The notes: generated by a model from the letters alone, not told the origin. Numbered from the stretch's first letter, positions 1-7,709 are shown. The stretch is 14,161 bases of DNA from an uncultured Flavobacterium sp. (GCA_945957245.1 CAMFLD010000022.1:1-14161); one strand, 5' to 3'. A program made the numbers and translations.

Positions 1-1
1 C

Positions 2-1108
2 CCTAAAGAAGATTTTCACGGTTATGTTTCGGTTACCGACAAAGGTCTGGCTTATGACAATACTTATTATTTCAGTATTTCAAAGCCCAGTAAAACCAAT
101 GTAATCAGCATCGGAGATACTGATAAAAGCAATTTCCTAAGTCGAATTTATACCAGTGACGAGTTTAATTACAATAATTTCCCGCTGGCTAATCTGGATT
201 ATAACCTTTTGGAAAAACAGGATGCGATAGTAGTAAATGAGCTTAAAGATATCCCGCAGGCGCTTCAGACTACGTTGAAATCATTTGTAAACAAAGGCGG
301 TAATCTGGTAATCATCCCAGCGCAGGAAAGTAATTTATCTACGTTGAACACTTTTGTATCTAATTTTGGCGCCCTGAAAATAAATCCGGCCAGCCAGAAT
401 GAAAAGAAAGTGACTAAGATTAACTTCAATCATCCGCTTTTCAGTACGGTATTTGAAAAGAAAATCGATAACTTTCAATATCCATCTACCAAAGTCGCTT
501 TTGGATTAAGCAGTACTACACCATCGGTTTTGACTTATGATGATCAGAGTCCGTTCCTGACTTCACTTTCCAATGATCTTTCATCAGTATATGTCTTTGC
601 AGCACCTATAAATAAAGGAAACAGCAACTTCCAGAATTCACCTTTGATTGTACCGACTTTTTATAATATGGCGCAAAATAGCCGTAATACAGGTGTCAAT
701 GCCCTGATTATAGGAGAAAGCCAACCTTTTGTAGTTGATGCGCAATTGTCTAAAGACGAAATTTTGACGTTAAAAAACAATACAGAAAGCTTTATACCGG
801 TACAGCAATTGCTGAATACCAAAGTCAAAATGACTTTTAACGACAATCCTTCTGAAGCCGGAAATTTTGGTATCTTTAACGGAACCAATCTGGTGCAGAA
901 TATCAGCTTCAATTACAACCGTACGGAGAGTAATCTGGCGCTTGCCAATCCGGACGCTGTAAGCAGGTTTAAAGAAATCGATGATATCGAAACCGTATTC
1001 AACACCATACATACTGACAGGACTGACACACAAATCTGGAAATGGTTTGTGATATTGGCACTCTTCTTTTTAGCATTGGAACTACTCATTCAAAAATTCG
1101 TAAAATGA
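2..1108 (+). CDS. BatA-family membrane protein, C-terminal part (5' end outside window)
   Basis: The reading frame is open from base 2, so the gene begins before the window and 368 C-terminal residues are visible; the ATG at 209 is internal. The visible part is a large soluble region ending in one hydrophobic helix (from WKWFVILALFF to LLIQKFVK at the C-terminus), the topology of Bacteroidota BatA-type proteins, which have an N-terminal BatA membrane segment, an extracytoplasmic region and a last transmembrane helix. A segment around bases 239-320 (ELKDIPQAL, then FVNKGGNLVIIP) resembles the glutamine-amidotransferase-like fold of these proteins. BatA proteins have been linked to aerotolerance and envelope function, but the biochemical role is unknown. 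The stop overlaps the next start by 4 bp (ATGA, 1105-1108), so the genes are probably translationally coupled. The family call rests on recognition of the C-terminal half only, because the diagnostic N-terminus is missing. Confidence 0.72.
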   Translation, partial: PKEDFHGYVSVTDKGLAYDNTYYFSISKPSKTNVISIGDTDKSNFLSRIYTSDEFNYNNFPLANLDYNLLEKQDAIVVNELKDIPQALQTTLKSFVNKGGNLVIIPAQESNLSTLNTFVSNFGALKINPASQNEKKVTKINFNHPLFSTVFEKKIDNFQYPSTKVAFGLSSTTPSVLTYDDQSPFLTSLSNDLSSVYVFAAPINKGNSNFQNSPLIVPTFYNMAQNSRNTGVNALIIGESQPFVVDAQLSKDEILTLKNNTESFIPVQQLLNTKVKMTFNDNPSEAGNFGIFNGTNLVQNISFNYNRTESNLALANPDAVSRFKEIDDIETVFNTIHTDRTDTQIWKWFVILALFFLALELLIQKFVK

Positions 1109-2361
1109 ACCTAATCATCAGAAAAGCAACGATTATTGACCCAAAAGGGCCTTACCATAATCAGACAGTTGATGTAAAAATTACCGGGGGAATAATTGAA
1201 GAAATAGGCGTTTCACTTTTAAATATCGAAAACCATGAGGAATTTCATCATGATAACCTCCATCTTTCCCAAGGATGGTTCGATACCAGTGTTTCGCTAG
1301 GAGAACCCGGATTTGAAGACCGGGAAACGATTGCCAACGGATTGCTTGTTGCTGCCAAAAGCGGATTTACCGGGATTGCGCTTCAGCCCAACTCCTATCC
1401 TATTATTGATAACCAGTCACAGGTACATTTTGTCAAACAGAAAGCATCAGGTTCAGCAACGGAATTATATCCCATCGGAGCTTTGACAAAAGGCAGTGAA
1501 GGAAAGGATTTAGCCGAACTTTACGATATGAAAAATGCCGGAGCTATTGCTTTTGGGGATTATAATCGCAACCTGAATAATGCCAACCTTATGAAAATCG
1601 GATTGCAGTATGTACAGGATTTTGATGGTTTGGTGATTGCATTTTCACAAGATGATACTATCAAAGGAAATGGTGTAGCCAATGAGGGAATCGTTTCAAC
1701 ACAATTGGGATTGAAAGGAATTCCAAATCTGGCCGAAGAACTCATCATTACCCGCAATCTGGCGTTATTGGAATATACAGGCGGTAAACTTCATATTCCA
1801 ACGGTTTCGACAGCAAAATCAGTAGCTTTAATCAAAGAAGCCAAGAAAAAAGGACTGAACGTAACGTGTAGTGTTTCTGTTCATCATTTGACACTGACTG
1901 ATGAGACTTTACGTGGATTTGATACCCGATACAAAGTAGCTCCGCCACTCAGAAATGAAACAGACAGACAAGCACTTATAGCCGGAGTTTTAGATGATAC
2001 TATCGATTGCATAACGAGTGATCACAATCCGATAGATATTGAAAATAAAAAGATGGAATTTGATTTAGCCAAAAACGGAACTATTGGTCTGGAAAGTGCT
2101 TTCGGAGCTTTAATGAACATTTTACCTTTGGATAAAATTATTGAGAAATTAACTTCAGGTAAATCAATATTTAATATTGAAAAACAAGAATTTAAAGAAA
2201 AAAATAAAGCTTCATTTTCACTATTCACTATAGAAGAAAAATGGAATTTCAGTAAAGAAAATATTCTATCCAAATCAAAAAATTCGGCCTTCCTTGGACA
2301 ACCTATGAAGGGGAAAGCTATTGGTATTTATAATCAGGGAAAATTAGTTATTAATGGATAA
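1105..2361 (+). CDS. Dihydroorotase-like protein with degenerate metal site
   Basis: The product is 418 residues from the ATG at 1105. The frame stays open upstream to an ATG at 1042, but the start at 1105 gives the usual amidohydrolase N-terminus (MNLIIRKATIIDPKG) and the ATGA overlap with the BatA-like gene. Class I dihydroorotase features are clear: GWFDTSVSLGEPG at 57-69, NEGIVSTQLGLKGIP at 193-207, HHLTLTDE at 260-267, and the TSDHNPI segment at 304-310. The HxH pair of the family is Ser62/Ser64, the arginine of HLREPG is Gly66, the histidine of HCED is Phe180, and the histidine before VST is Thr233. Only acidic positions (Asp152, Asp306) remain. Active dihydroorotase closes carbamoyl-aspartate to dihydroorotate in pyrimidine synthesis. 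This protein probably cannot bind zinc normally, and may be structural or regulatory, like the inactive PyrC' partners of aspartate transcarbamoylase. Confidence is high for the fold and low for any catalytic role. Confidence 0.9.
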   Translation: MNLIIRKATIIDPKGPYHNQTVDVKITGGIIEEIGVSLLNIENHEEFHHDNLHLSQGWFDTSVSLGEPGFEDRETIANGLLVAAKSGFTGIALQPNSYPIIDNQSQVHFVKQKASGSATELYPIGALTKGSEGKDLAELYDMKNAGAIAFGDYNRNLNNANLMKIGLQYVQDFDGLVIAFSQDDTIKGNGVANEGIVSTQLGLKGIPNLAEELIITRNLALLEYTGGKLHIPTVSTAKSVALIKEAKKKGLNVTCSVSVHHLTLTDETLRGFDTRYKVAPPLRNETDRQALIAGVLDDTIDCITSDHNPIDIENKKMEFDLAKNGTIGLESAFGALMNILPLDKIIEKLTSGKSIFNIEKQEFKEKNKASFSLFTIEEKWNFSKENILSKSKNSAFLGQPMKGKAIGIYNQGKLVING

Positions 2362-2680
2362 GGAAACTATAGAACAAGGAAAATCAATTGCAATAACCAG
2401 CTATATTTTGATAGTAGGTGTTTTGATTGCTATGTCAATGAAGTCAGAAGATAAAAACCAGTTTGCGGCTTTTCATATACGCCAGGGACTAGGATTGACC
2501 CTGACTTTTATCATACTTGGTGTTTCTATTAGTAGTTTTGAAAGTATTTATGTTGCCGCTCCTATGTGGATATTCATATCGGTTTTAACTATCTATGGCA
2601 TATTTACTGCCGCTAAGGGTGAGACTACGCCTCTACCCTTATTAGGCAAGCTCTTTCAAAAAGTTTTTAAAAGCATTTAA
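2354..2680 (+). CDS. Small Tic20/DUF4870-like membrane protein
   Basis: This 108-residue protein has about three hydrophobic segments (residues ~11-28, 47-62 and 68-86) and a conserved FHIRQGLGL motif between the first two. That motif is typical of small bacterial Tic20/DUF4870-like membrane proteins, sometimes labelled import component proteins; their function in bacteria is not known. It lies in the inner membrane. The ATG at 2354 overlaps the last codons of the dihydroorotase-like gene by 8 bp, so it is the third gene of the BatA operon and is probably translated by coupling. Its stop codon directly abuts the stop codon of the convergent gene at 2681, which leaves no room for an intergenic terminator. 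I am sure this is a real gene, but its role is unknown. Confidence 0.8.
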   Translation: MDKETIEQGKSIAITSYILIVGVLIAMSMKSEDKNQFAAFHIRQGLGLTLTFIILGVSISSFESIYVAAPMWIFISVLTIYGIFTAAKGETTPLPLLGKLFQKVFKSI

Positions 2681-5600
2681 TTATTTCTCCCTGCAAAGGT
2701 AAATCCATCCCGTTTTAGACGGGTTTCCAGTGTTTTTAAAATCGATTACATAGTAGTAGGTTCCATCCGGTAAATCATCACCTTTATCAGACTGGCCTTT
2801 CCACTCGTTGTAATAATTCGATTTCTCGTAAACTTTCATTCCAAATCGGTTGAATATGCTCAGATGCTTTACTTCTAAAAGTCTTAAGTCAAAAAAGTCA
2901 TTCAGGTTATCATCGTTTACAGAAATTCCTTTTTGGATGCCACAGAAATCATTATCAATGGTAACTGATTTATTTTTAGTACACTCGTTGTCATTAGTAA
3001 CAGAAATATCAAAAACAAATGGCATCTGTGGCGCTGACAATGATTTGTGATATGCTGTTACGTTTAATATCGGACCATTTCCTATTGTAACTCCATTGCT
3101 ACTCCAAACTACTGAAGAAGCTGCCAAATCAAAACTCTGATTTAATGGGAATACTTCCAAAAAGAAGTTACCATCCTTACAATAACCTTTGTAATCAAAA
3201 TCGAAATCATTATAAACAGCAACAGTTGATGAAGTGCCGTTAGCACATTCTCCAACATCTGGTGTGAAATTATAAACGGTGGTTTGTGTATTATTGATTT
3301 GTGGCAACCAGCTACCATGGATTCCATTATTTGAAATTAACGGAAGACTGAAGCTTTCACCATAACAAATGGTGCCAAATGAAGGAAAGATTGGATTGAT
3401 TTTTGGATTTACAGCAACGGTCATTTGGGCTGTAGTATAGCAACTTCCTACAGTTGGACTGAACGTATAAAGTGTAGTCGCAGCATTGTTTGCAGCAGGC
3501 GACCAGATACCTACAACGGCATTATCAGAAGTTGTCGGCAAAGTTAACGCTGAACCTTCACAAATAGGAGGAATTTGGGTAAATGTTGGTGTTATAAGCG
3601 TATTTACAACAACTGTCATACTGGTACTTGTAGCACATATTCCGGCTGAAGGAGTAAAATTGTAAGTTGTTGTTGCTGTATTATTAAATGCAGGCGACCA
3701 GGTTCCTGTGATTCCATTATCCGAAATATTAGGTAACGGATTCGTTGAAGTTCCCGAACATACAGCAGGTATCTGTGTAAATACAGTTGTAGTTTTAGGT
3801 GTTACATTTACTGTCATTTGCCCTACATTAAGACAAGTTCCGGCATTAGGAGTGAAAGTATAGGCTGTAGTGGCACTATTATTAACCGCTGGTGACCAAG
3901 TCCCGTCTATTCCTTGGGATGAAACTGCCGGTAATACCAAAGCATCACCTTCACAAATCGGGGCAATCTGAGTAAAGGTTGGAGTTGTCCCCGGAGGCAG
4001 CACCGTAATCGTCATTGTAGTTGAAACACCGCAGGTTGAAGAAGTTGGCGTAAATGTATATTGTGTTGTTGCCATATTATTCAATGCCGGAGACCAGGTT
4101 CCCGAAATTCCGTTTAAAGAAGTTGTTGGCAAAGGATTTAGAGTTTGTCCCTGACAGATGGCCGATACCTGATTGAATGTTGGCGTTGCAGAAGAACCGG
4201 AAAGCGTTATGGTTTGTGAAACTGAAAGATTATTAGAGCAGGACCCATTTCCACCCAAAACATAAACAAGGCTGATGGTTTGATCTACAGTTGGCGCATT
4301 TACTGTAACTGTTACAGTTCCTGTTGGACTGATTGTAATCGTTTGTGTAGCTCCGGAATTTATTTTGTAGCTGACAATATCTCCCGGAGTCCCCGTAATA
4401 GTAAAAACAGCATTCTGACCCGGACATATAGGAGCATTGGTAGTTACTACCGGCTGGGTGCAAAGTGTCCCGCAGACAAAAACTATAGGCGGAGTAATGA
4501 AATCATAGGATTGTTGAATTCCGCTTTGGGAAGTACCATCTCCCATAGAACCGTTTACACGGTGTCCTACATAGCCATACCTTGGTGAACCCTGTTTAAT
4601 TAAAGCGCAGGTATGTCCTCCTACTTCTGCATAAGTGATGACATCCGTTCCCGTAACACCCGTTGGAAGAGCAGGATTGTTAACTCCACCATCGATTGTT
4701 CTTCCAATCATATATGAAGCATTAGCTCCTGCTGTGTACAAAATACCCCCCGCTTTTATGATAGCAACTCCCGGAAAGTTTGGATCATGTTCGTTAGCCG
4801 AAATCCATGCTGCATCAGTAATAACTGAAGCGTCCGGATTTTTGGCATTTACCCAACTTAATCGATTTACAGTTGTTCTGTCTCCTAACTGTCCATAATT
4901 ATTATAACCTAATGAATACACCTTTTTGTCTGTTCCTAAAATATAATATGACACATTAGAATAACCATCTGCAGTGGCCTGTATGGATTTAACTCCCGGT
5001 AAACCAGCGGGTAAAGTCATTTGGGTAGCATAATTGATTATGGAAGAAGCTGTACCATTTCCTAAAAAACATTTTCCTCCCCAAGTCCAGATACTTCCGT
5101 CTGCTTTTAGTGCGAACCCCAAATTAGTACTTCCACGCGCTACAATAACATTGGTCAAAGGCTGCGTAGCACTTTGCATAACTTTTGACCAGTATAATGA
5201 GTCACCGTTACCTCCATCTCCTCTAACCTCATCATTTTGGGACAATACATAGACTTCTCCTGAACATGTAGTAATTATAATCGTAAAATTGGTTACAAAA
5301 AGCATTTTCACATCGGCAGGAGATACATTCAATGGCAATCCATCGGCTTTGCCATTTACTGTTACTTTTCTGAAAAACGAACTGGTCGTAAGCCCTGAAT
5401 CCAAAACAGCTCCTTCACTTCCCGAAACAAATAATCCGGTAGAGGTTAGCACTACTAATTGGACATATTCCAAATAATCCGAACCAATTCCCATTTTGTA
5501 AATAGTACCGGTTAACTGGGGATAGTTTGTTGCGTTTACACTCAATGGCGAAAGAACATCAGCGGCTCCGCTGTTGCTCATATATTCTCCCCAAACTTTC

Positions 5601-5791
5601 CAGCTTCCATTAGGTTCCCTTATGAATGTTGAATGGAATCCTGAACCCATATTATCGTAAGCTATGCTAGCTGCGTCATCATTAGAATAAAGCCCCGCAT
5701 TACTGTTACATATTTCAGAATCACCACATTGAGCGTATGTCACACCATTAATCAAAAAAACTAATGCCAATAATTTAAATATCTTTCTCAT
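2681..5791 (-). CDS. Secreted surface protein: RCC1-like region, Ig-like repeats, T9SS type B (gliding motility-associated, CHU_C) sorting domain
   Basis: The 1036-residue product starts with a signal peptide (MRKIFKLLALVFLINGVTYA, cleaved before Gln21). Residues ~60-425 look like RCC1-type propeller repeats (DGSIWTWGG at 231-239, VYSLGYNNYGQLGD at 291-304, ILYTAGANASYMIG at 350-363). Residues ~446-534 form one Ig/PKD-like domain, and 536-862 hold five tandem Ig-like repeats. Residues 955-1036 match the CHU_C domain, with a DDNLNDFFDL core, SIFNRFGMKVYE, and LPDGTYYYVIDF near the end. That domain directs export through the T9SS and surface attachment. The protein is therefore probably a cell-surface or released adhesin-like protein; its ligand cannot be told from sequence. 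The ATG lies 2 bp after the stop of the upstream secreted protein, so the two are likely co-expressed. It ends exactly against the convergent gene at 2680. Confidence 0.9.
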   Translation of the reverse strand: MRKIFKLLALVFLINGVTYAQCGDSEICNSNAGLYSNDDAASIAYDNMGSGFHSTFIREPNGSWKVWGEYMSNSGAADVLSPLSVNATNYPQLTGTIYKMGIGSDYLEYVQLVVLTSTGLFVSGSEGAVLDSGLTTSSFFRKVTVNGKADGLPLNVSPADVKMLFVTNFTIIITTCSGEVYVLSQNDEVRGDGGNGDSLYWSKVMQSATQPLTNVIVARGSTNLGFALKADGSIWTWGGKCFLGNGTASSIINYATQMTLPAGLPGVKSIQATADGYSNVSYYILGTDKKVYSLGYNNYGQLGDRTTVNRLSWVNAKNPDASVITDAAWISANEHDPNFPGVAIIKAGGILYTAGANASYMIGRTIDGGVNNPALPTGVTGTDVITYAEVGGHTCALIKQGSPRYGYVGHRVNGSMGDGTSQSGIQQSYDFITPPIVFVCGTLCTQPVVTTNAPICPGQNAVFTITGTPGDIVSYKINSGATQTITISPTGTVTVTVNAPTVDQTISLVYVLGGNGSCSNNLSVSQTITLSGSSATPTFNQVSAICQGQTLNPLPTTSLNGISGTWSPALNNMATTQYTFTPTSSTCGVSTTMTITVLPPGTTPTFTQIAPICEGDALVLPAVSSQGIDGTWSPAVNNSATTAYTFTPNAGTCLNVGQMTVNVTPKTTTVFTQIPAVCSGTSTNPLPNISDNGITGTWSPAFNNTATTTYNFTPSAGICATSTSMTVVVNTLITPTFTQIPPICEGSALTLPTTSDNAVVGIWSPAANNAATTLYTFSPTVGSCYTTAQMTVAVNPKINPIFPSFGTICYGESFSLPLISNNGIHGSWLPQINNTQTTVYNFTPDVGECANGTSSTVAVYNDFDFDYKGYCKDGNFFLEVFPLNQSFDLAASSVVWSSNGVTIGNGPILNVTAYHKSLSAPQMPFVFDISVTNDNECTKNKSVTIDNDFCGIQKGISVNDDNLNDFFDLRLLEVKHLSIFNRFGMKVYEKSNYYNEWKGQSDKGDDLPDGTYYYVIDFKNTGNPSKTGWIYLCREK
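3206..4186 (-). repeat. Five tandem ~65-residue Ig-like repeats within the CHU_C protein
   Basis: Residues 536-862 of the gene at 2681-5791 repeat a unit that starts TPTFTQIxxIC, contains a G(T/S)W(S/L)P core, and ends in a YxFTP segment followed by a second cysteine and a TVxV strand. The core tryptophans fall at residues 566, 632, 698, 763 and 828, a spacing of 66, 66, 65 and 65 residues (195-198 bp). Each unit carries two cysteines, one early and one after the FTP segment, which could form an intradomain disulphide outside the cell. The period and composition fit secreted Ig/PKD-like spacer modules. Confidence 0.88.
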
Positions 5792-5793
5792 AA

Positions 5794-6426
5794 TTAGTCT
5801 TTTATTGGGGTTGATAATGCAACTGAATGCACTGTTTTGTTGGCATCAATAAAATCAAACATGAGATAGGAGTTTTCAGTAACGACTCCATGTAAGGAAT
5901 ACTTCAGGATATGAACACCAATGGGCAGTTCTTCTGTATTTTTATCCAAAGTGGCTACAATATTGGTTCCAATACCTGCAGTATTTACAGGAGTAAAATC
6001 CAATGAAACCGGCAGATTATCATAAGTCTCAATTTTAACCGGAATACTAACTGTAATTTTTGAAGTTTCTACATTTTTATGAATTGGTTCGGAAAAAGCG
6101 ATATTTTTTTCGTCAAAAGTCATTCTTATCCGGCTCACAATAACTGTAAGCTCCTGTTCTTTTTCATCATGCTCACAAGAAGCTGTTTTAGCTTTGATAT
6201 GCTGTTTAATCTTAATCTTATATTTCCCCGGTCTTTCAAATATGAATTTGTTGATTTGTTCTCCCTTCAGATGTGCATTTAATTGTACTCCGCTTATAAA
6301 AAACTCGGTATTATTTTTAACTCTGGGAAGATGAATACTTTGATTATAGGAAATTTTTATTTCGCTTTGGCAAAAAGCGGCATTGATGAATAACAGCAAT
6401 AGCAGCTGAAAAAAGGGAGACTTCAT
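5794..6426 (-). CDS. Secreted protein of unknown function, partner of the CHU_C protein
   Basis: The 210-residue product begins with a Sec signal peptide (MKSPFFQLLLLLFINAAFC, probably cleaved before Gln20). The cysteine is preceded by Phe, so it is not a good lipobox. The mature part is rich in beta-strand-like alternation (FISGVQLNAHL, then FERPGKYKIKIKQHI) with a charged stretch containing one cysteine (ASCEHDEKEQE). I do not recognise a family. Its stop lies 2 bp before the ATG of the RCC1/CHU_C surface protein, so the two are almost certainly one transcript and probably translationally coupled. It may be a periplasmic or surface accessory of that protein; this is inference from position only. 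A TATATTTG -7-like element lies upstream at 6471-6478 on the same strand. Confidence 0.72.
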   Translation of the reverse strand: MKSPFFQLLLLLFINAAFCQSEIKISYNQSIHLPRVKNNTEFFISGVQLNAHLKGEQINKFIFERPGKYKIKIKQHIKAKTASCEHDEKEQELTVIVSRIRMTFDEKNIAFSEPIHKNVETSKITVSIPVKIETYDNLPVSLDFTPVNTAGIGTNIVATLDKNTEELPIGVHILKYSLHGVVTENSYLMFDFIDANKTVHSVALSTPIKD

Positions 6427-6470
6427 AAAGTTTAAGTATTGGTTTTGAATCGCTTAAAGTTGACAAGAAC

Positions 6471-6478
6471 CAAATATA
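6471..6478 (-). promoter_or_regulatory. Candidate -7 element (TATATTTG) for the 6426-2681 transcript
   Basis: Read on the - strand this is TATATTTG, which matches the Bacteroidota -7 consensus TAnnTTTG. It lies about 45 bp before the ATG at 6426. No clean TTG is seen at the -33 position, where a run of A is found instead, so the call is tentative. Confidence 0.4.
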
Positions 6479-6512
6479 TATTTTTTTTTAACATAACGTA
6501 AGATATAAGGCA

Positions 6513-6520
6513 TATATTTG
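6513..6520 (+). promoter_or_regulatory. Candidate -7 element (TATATTTG) for the hydrolase gene
   Basis: TATATTTG matches the Bacteroidota -7 consensus TAnnTTTG and lies 18 bp before the ATG at 6539, which would give a very short leader. The leader is A-rich with no Shine-Dalgarno sequence, as is usual in this phylum. The -33 TTG is not evident. The element sits back to back with the identical octamer on the other strand at 6471-6478. Confidence 0.4.
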
Positions 6521-6538
6521 ATAATTAAATAAAAAAGT

Positions 6539-7180
6539 ATGAGCTTATTTTTTGTCATAAGAGAACCCAAAATAAAGAAAGATAAGAATCCTTTGCTATT
6601 ATTACTGCATGGCTATGGGAGCAACGAAGAAGATTTATTTTCTTTCGCTTCTGAACTGCCTGAAGATTATTTTGTAGTTTCAGCCAGAGCGCCATTTGAT
6701 ATGATGTATGGCAGTTATGCATGGTATGCTATAAATTTTGATGCCGATGAAAATAAGTTTTCTGATATCACACAAGCCCGGGCTTCACGTGATATTATTG
6801 CAGGTTTGATTGACGAATTAGTTACTGCCTACCCTATTGACGCCCATAATGTAACGCTTATTGGATTTAGCCAAGGCTGTATTCTGAGTTATGCTGTTGC
6901 TCTATCCTATCCAGAAAAAGTACAGCGTATAGTTGCGATGAGTGGTTACCTGAATACTGAAATTGCCGTGGATGATTTTGCTTCAAATGATTTCAGTGGG
7001 CTGAAAATTTTTGCATCACATGGAACTGTCGATCAGGTTATTCCTGTAGAATGGGCGCGTAAATCAATTCCGGTTCTTGAAAATCTGGGTATAGAAGTGC
7101 TTTACAAAGAATATCCGGTTGGTCACGGTGTAGCTCCACAAAACTTTTTCGATTTTAAAAACTGGCTTTTGCAATCATAA
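6539..7180 (+). CDS. Alpha/beta hydrolase, carboxylesterase/phospholipase family
   Basis: This 213-residue protein is full length for the small carboxylesterase/acyl-protein-thioesterase family (PF02230-like, similar in architecture to YpfH and EstB). It has the oxyanion-hole segment LLLLHGYGSNEEDL (20-33), the nucleophile elbow GFSQGC with Ser111, the acid in SHGTVDQVIP (Asp165), and the base in PVGHGVAP (His196), so the catalytic triad is complete. No signal peptide is seen, so it is cytoplasmic. It should hydrolyse esters, possibly short-chain carboxylic, lysophospholipid or thioester bonds; the substrate cannot be read from the sequence. It stands alone on the + strand between two - strand units, with its own candidate promoter and a hairpin terminator directly after the stop. 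Confidence 0.92.
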   Translation: MSLFFVIREPKIKKDKNPLLLLLHGYGSNEEDLFSFASELPEDYFVVSARAPFDMMYGSYAWYAINFDADENKFSDITQARASRDIIAGLIDELVTAYPIDAHNVTLIGFSQGCILSYAVALSYPEKVQRIVAMSGYLNTEIAVDDFASNDFSGLKIFASHGTVDQVIPVEWARKSIPVLENLGIEVLYKEYPVGHGVAPQNFFDFKNWLLQS

Positions 7181-7210
7181 AAAAACCTTGATATTCAAGG
7201 CTTTATTTTT
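7181..7210. terminator. Bidirectional intrinsic terminator between convergent genes
   Basis: A perfect 6-bp stem, CCTTGA (7186-7191) and TCAAGG (7195-7200), encloses a TAT loop. It is preceded by a run of A (7179-7185) and followed by CTTTATTTTT, so a U-tract follows the hairpin in either direction. It lies between the hydrolase stop at 7180 and the lipoprotein stop at 7209, and can serve both transcripts. Confidence 0.8.
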
Positions 7211-7694
7211 ATTGTTCTTCGGTATCGCTGTTAATGGATTTTTGTCCAATTTCACCATCTCCGCTAAACTTAGTTTCGCTTCCTTTTTTAAGCACATATC
7301 CTTTATCCTGAATTAACTGCCAGTCATTCAGAATCCAAGGCTTATCTTTAGCAGCTCTATTCAATACTATTGATGTAGTATCTTTTGGAAGGAAAATCTC
7401 GGCTTTACTTGCATCTTCATTGAATAAAATGTAAGCACTTAAAGTTTCATCTTCATTGTTAGGCTTGTCAACCGGATTCAGTTGAATACCCGAAAATCCT
7501 TTAACACACTCTTTGTTGACTTTTGACCATACATAGCCTGCTGATGCCAGGCATCCATTTTCATCTTTGTCATTTACCACAGAATCTTTAGCAGTAGCTG
7601 CGTTTTTAACTTCATCTGTATTTTCTGATTGATCCATGTACTTGCAGGAGCACAAAAGCAATGAGACAAATAGAATGGCTGTTATTTTTTTCAT
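7209..7694 (-). CDS. Lipoprotein of unknown function
   Basis: The 161-residue product has a lipoprotein signal peptide (MKKITAILFVSLLLCSC) with the lipid-modified cysteine at about residue 17, after the lipobox LCSC, so it is anchored in a membrane. The mature protein begins with an Asp/Glu/Lys-rich linker and then a short two-cysteine segment, NGCLASAGYVWSKVNKEC (residues 46-63), a pattern I associate with small Bacteroidota secreted proteins. The rest (AYILFNEDASKAEIFLP, then ILNDWQLIQDKGYVLKKG) looks like a small beta domain. No enzymatic motif is seen. It is the last gene of a three-gene - strand unit, 15 bp after the membrane-anchored protein, and ends in a shared hairpin terminator. The function is unknown. 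Confidence 0.78.
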   Translation of the reverse strand: MKKITAILFVSLLLCSCKYMDQSENTDEVKNAATAKDSVVNDKDENGCLASAGYVWSKVNKECVKGFSGIQLNPVDKPNNEDETLSAYILFNEDASKAEIFLPKDTTSIVLNRAAKDKPWILNDWQLIQDKGYVLKKGSETKFSGDGEIGQKSINSDTEEQ

Positions 7695-7709
7695 TTTGAC
7701 AGATAGTTG

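Noticed and set aside
1042..1104. Upstream start (ATG at 1042) for the dihydroorotase-like gene
   Set aside because: It would overlap the BatA-like gene by 67 bp and add residues that match no amidohydrolase N-terminus; the ATG at 1105 gives the usual MNLIIRKATI start and an ATGA overlap.
2709..2723. Hairpin CCCGT-TTTAG-ACGGG as terminator for the + strand operon
   Set aside because: The stem is only 5 bp and is followed by just three T, and it lies in conserved coding sequence of the opposite gene; it may be coincidence, although some terminator must exist near here.
3206..4186. Regularly spaced repeats as a CRISPR array
   Set aside because: The ~196-bp period, divergence between units and continuous reading frame show protein repeats; no short identical direct repeats with unique spacers are seen.
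4280..4588. Open frames on the + strand inside the large surface protein gene (also 4635-4898, 5034-5252, 2850-3050)
   Set aside because: They lie opposite a long gene with clear domains, have Ser/Tyr/Cys-rich or otherwise atypical composition and no recognisable product, and are expected by chance antisense to repeat-rich coding sequence.
5794..6426. The 210-residue secreted protein as a lipoprotein
   Set aside because: The residue before the signal-peptide cysteine is Phe (AAFC), which does not fit a lipobox, so cleavage by signal peptidase I is more likely.
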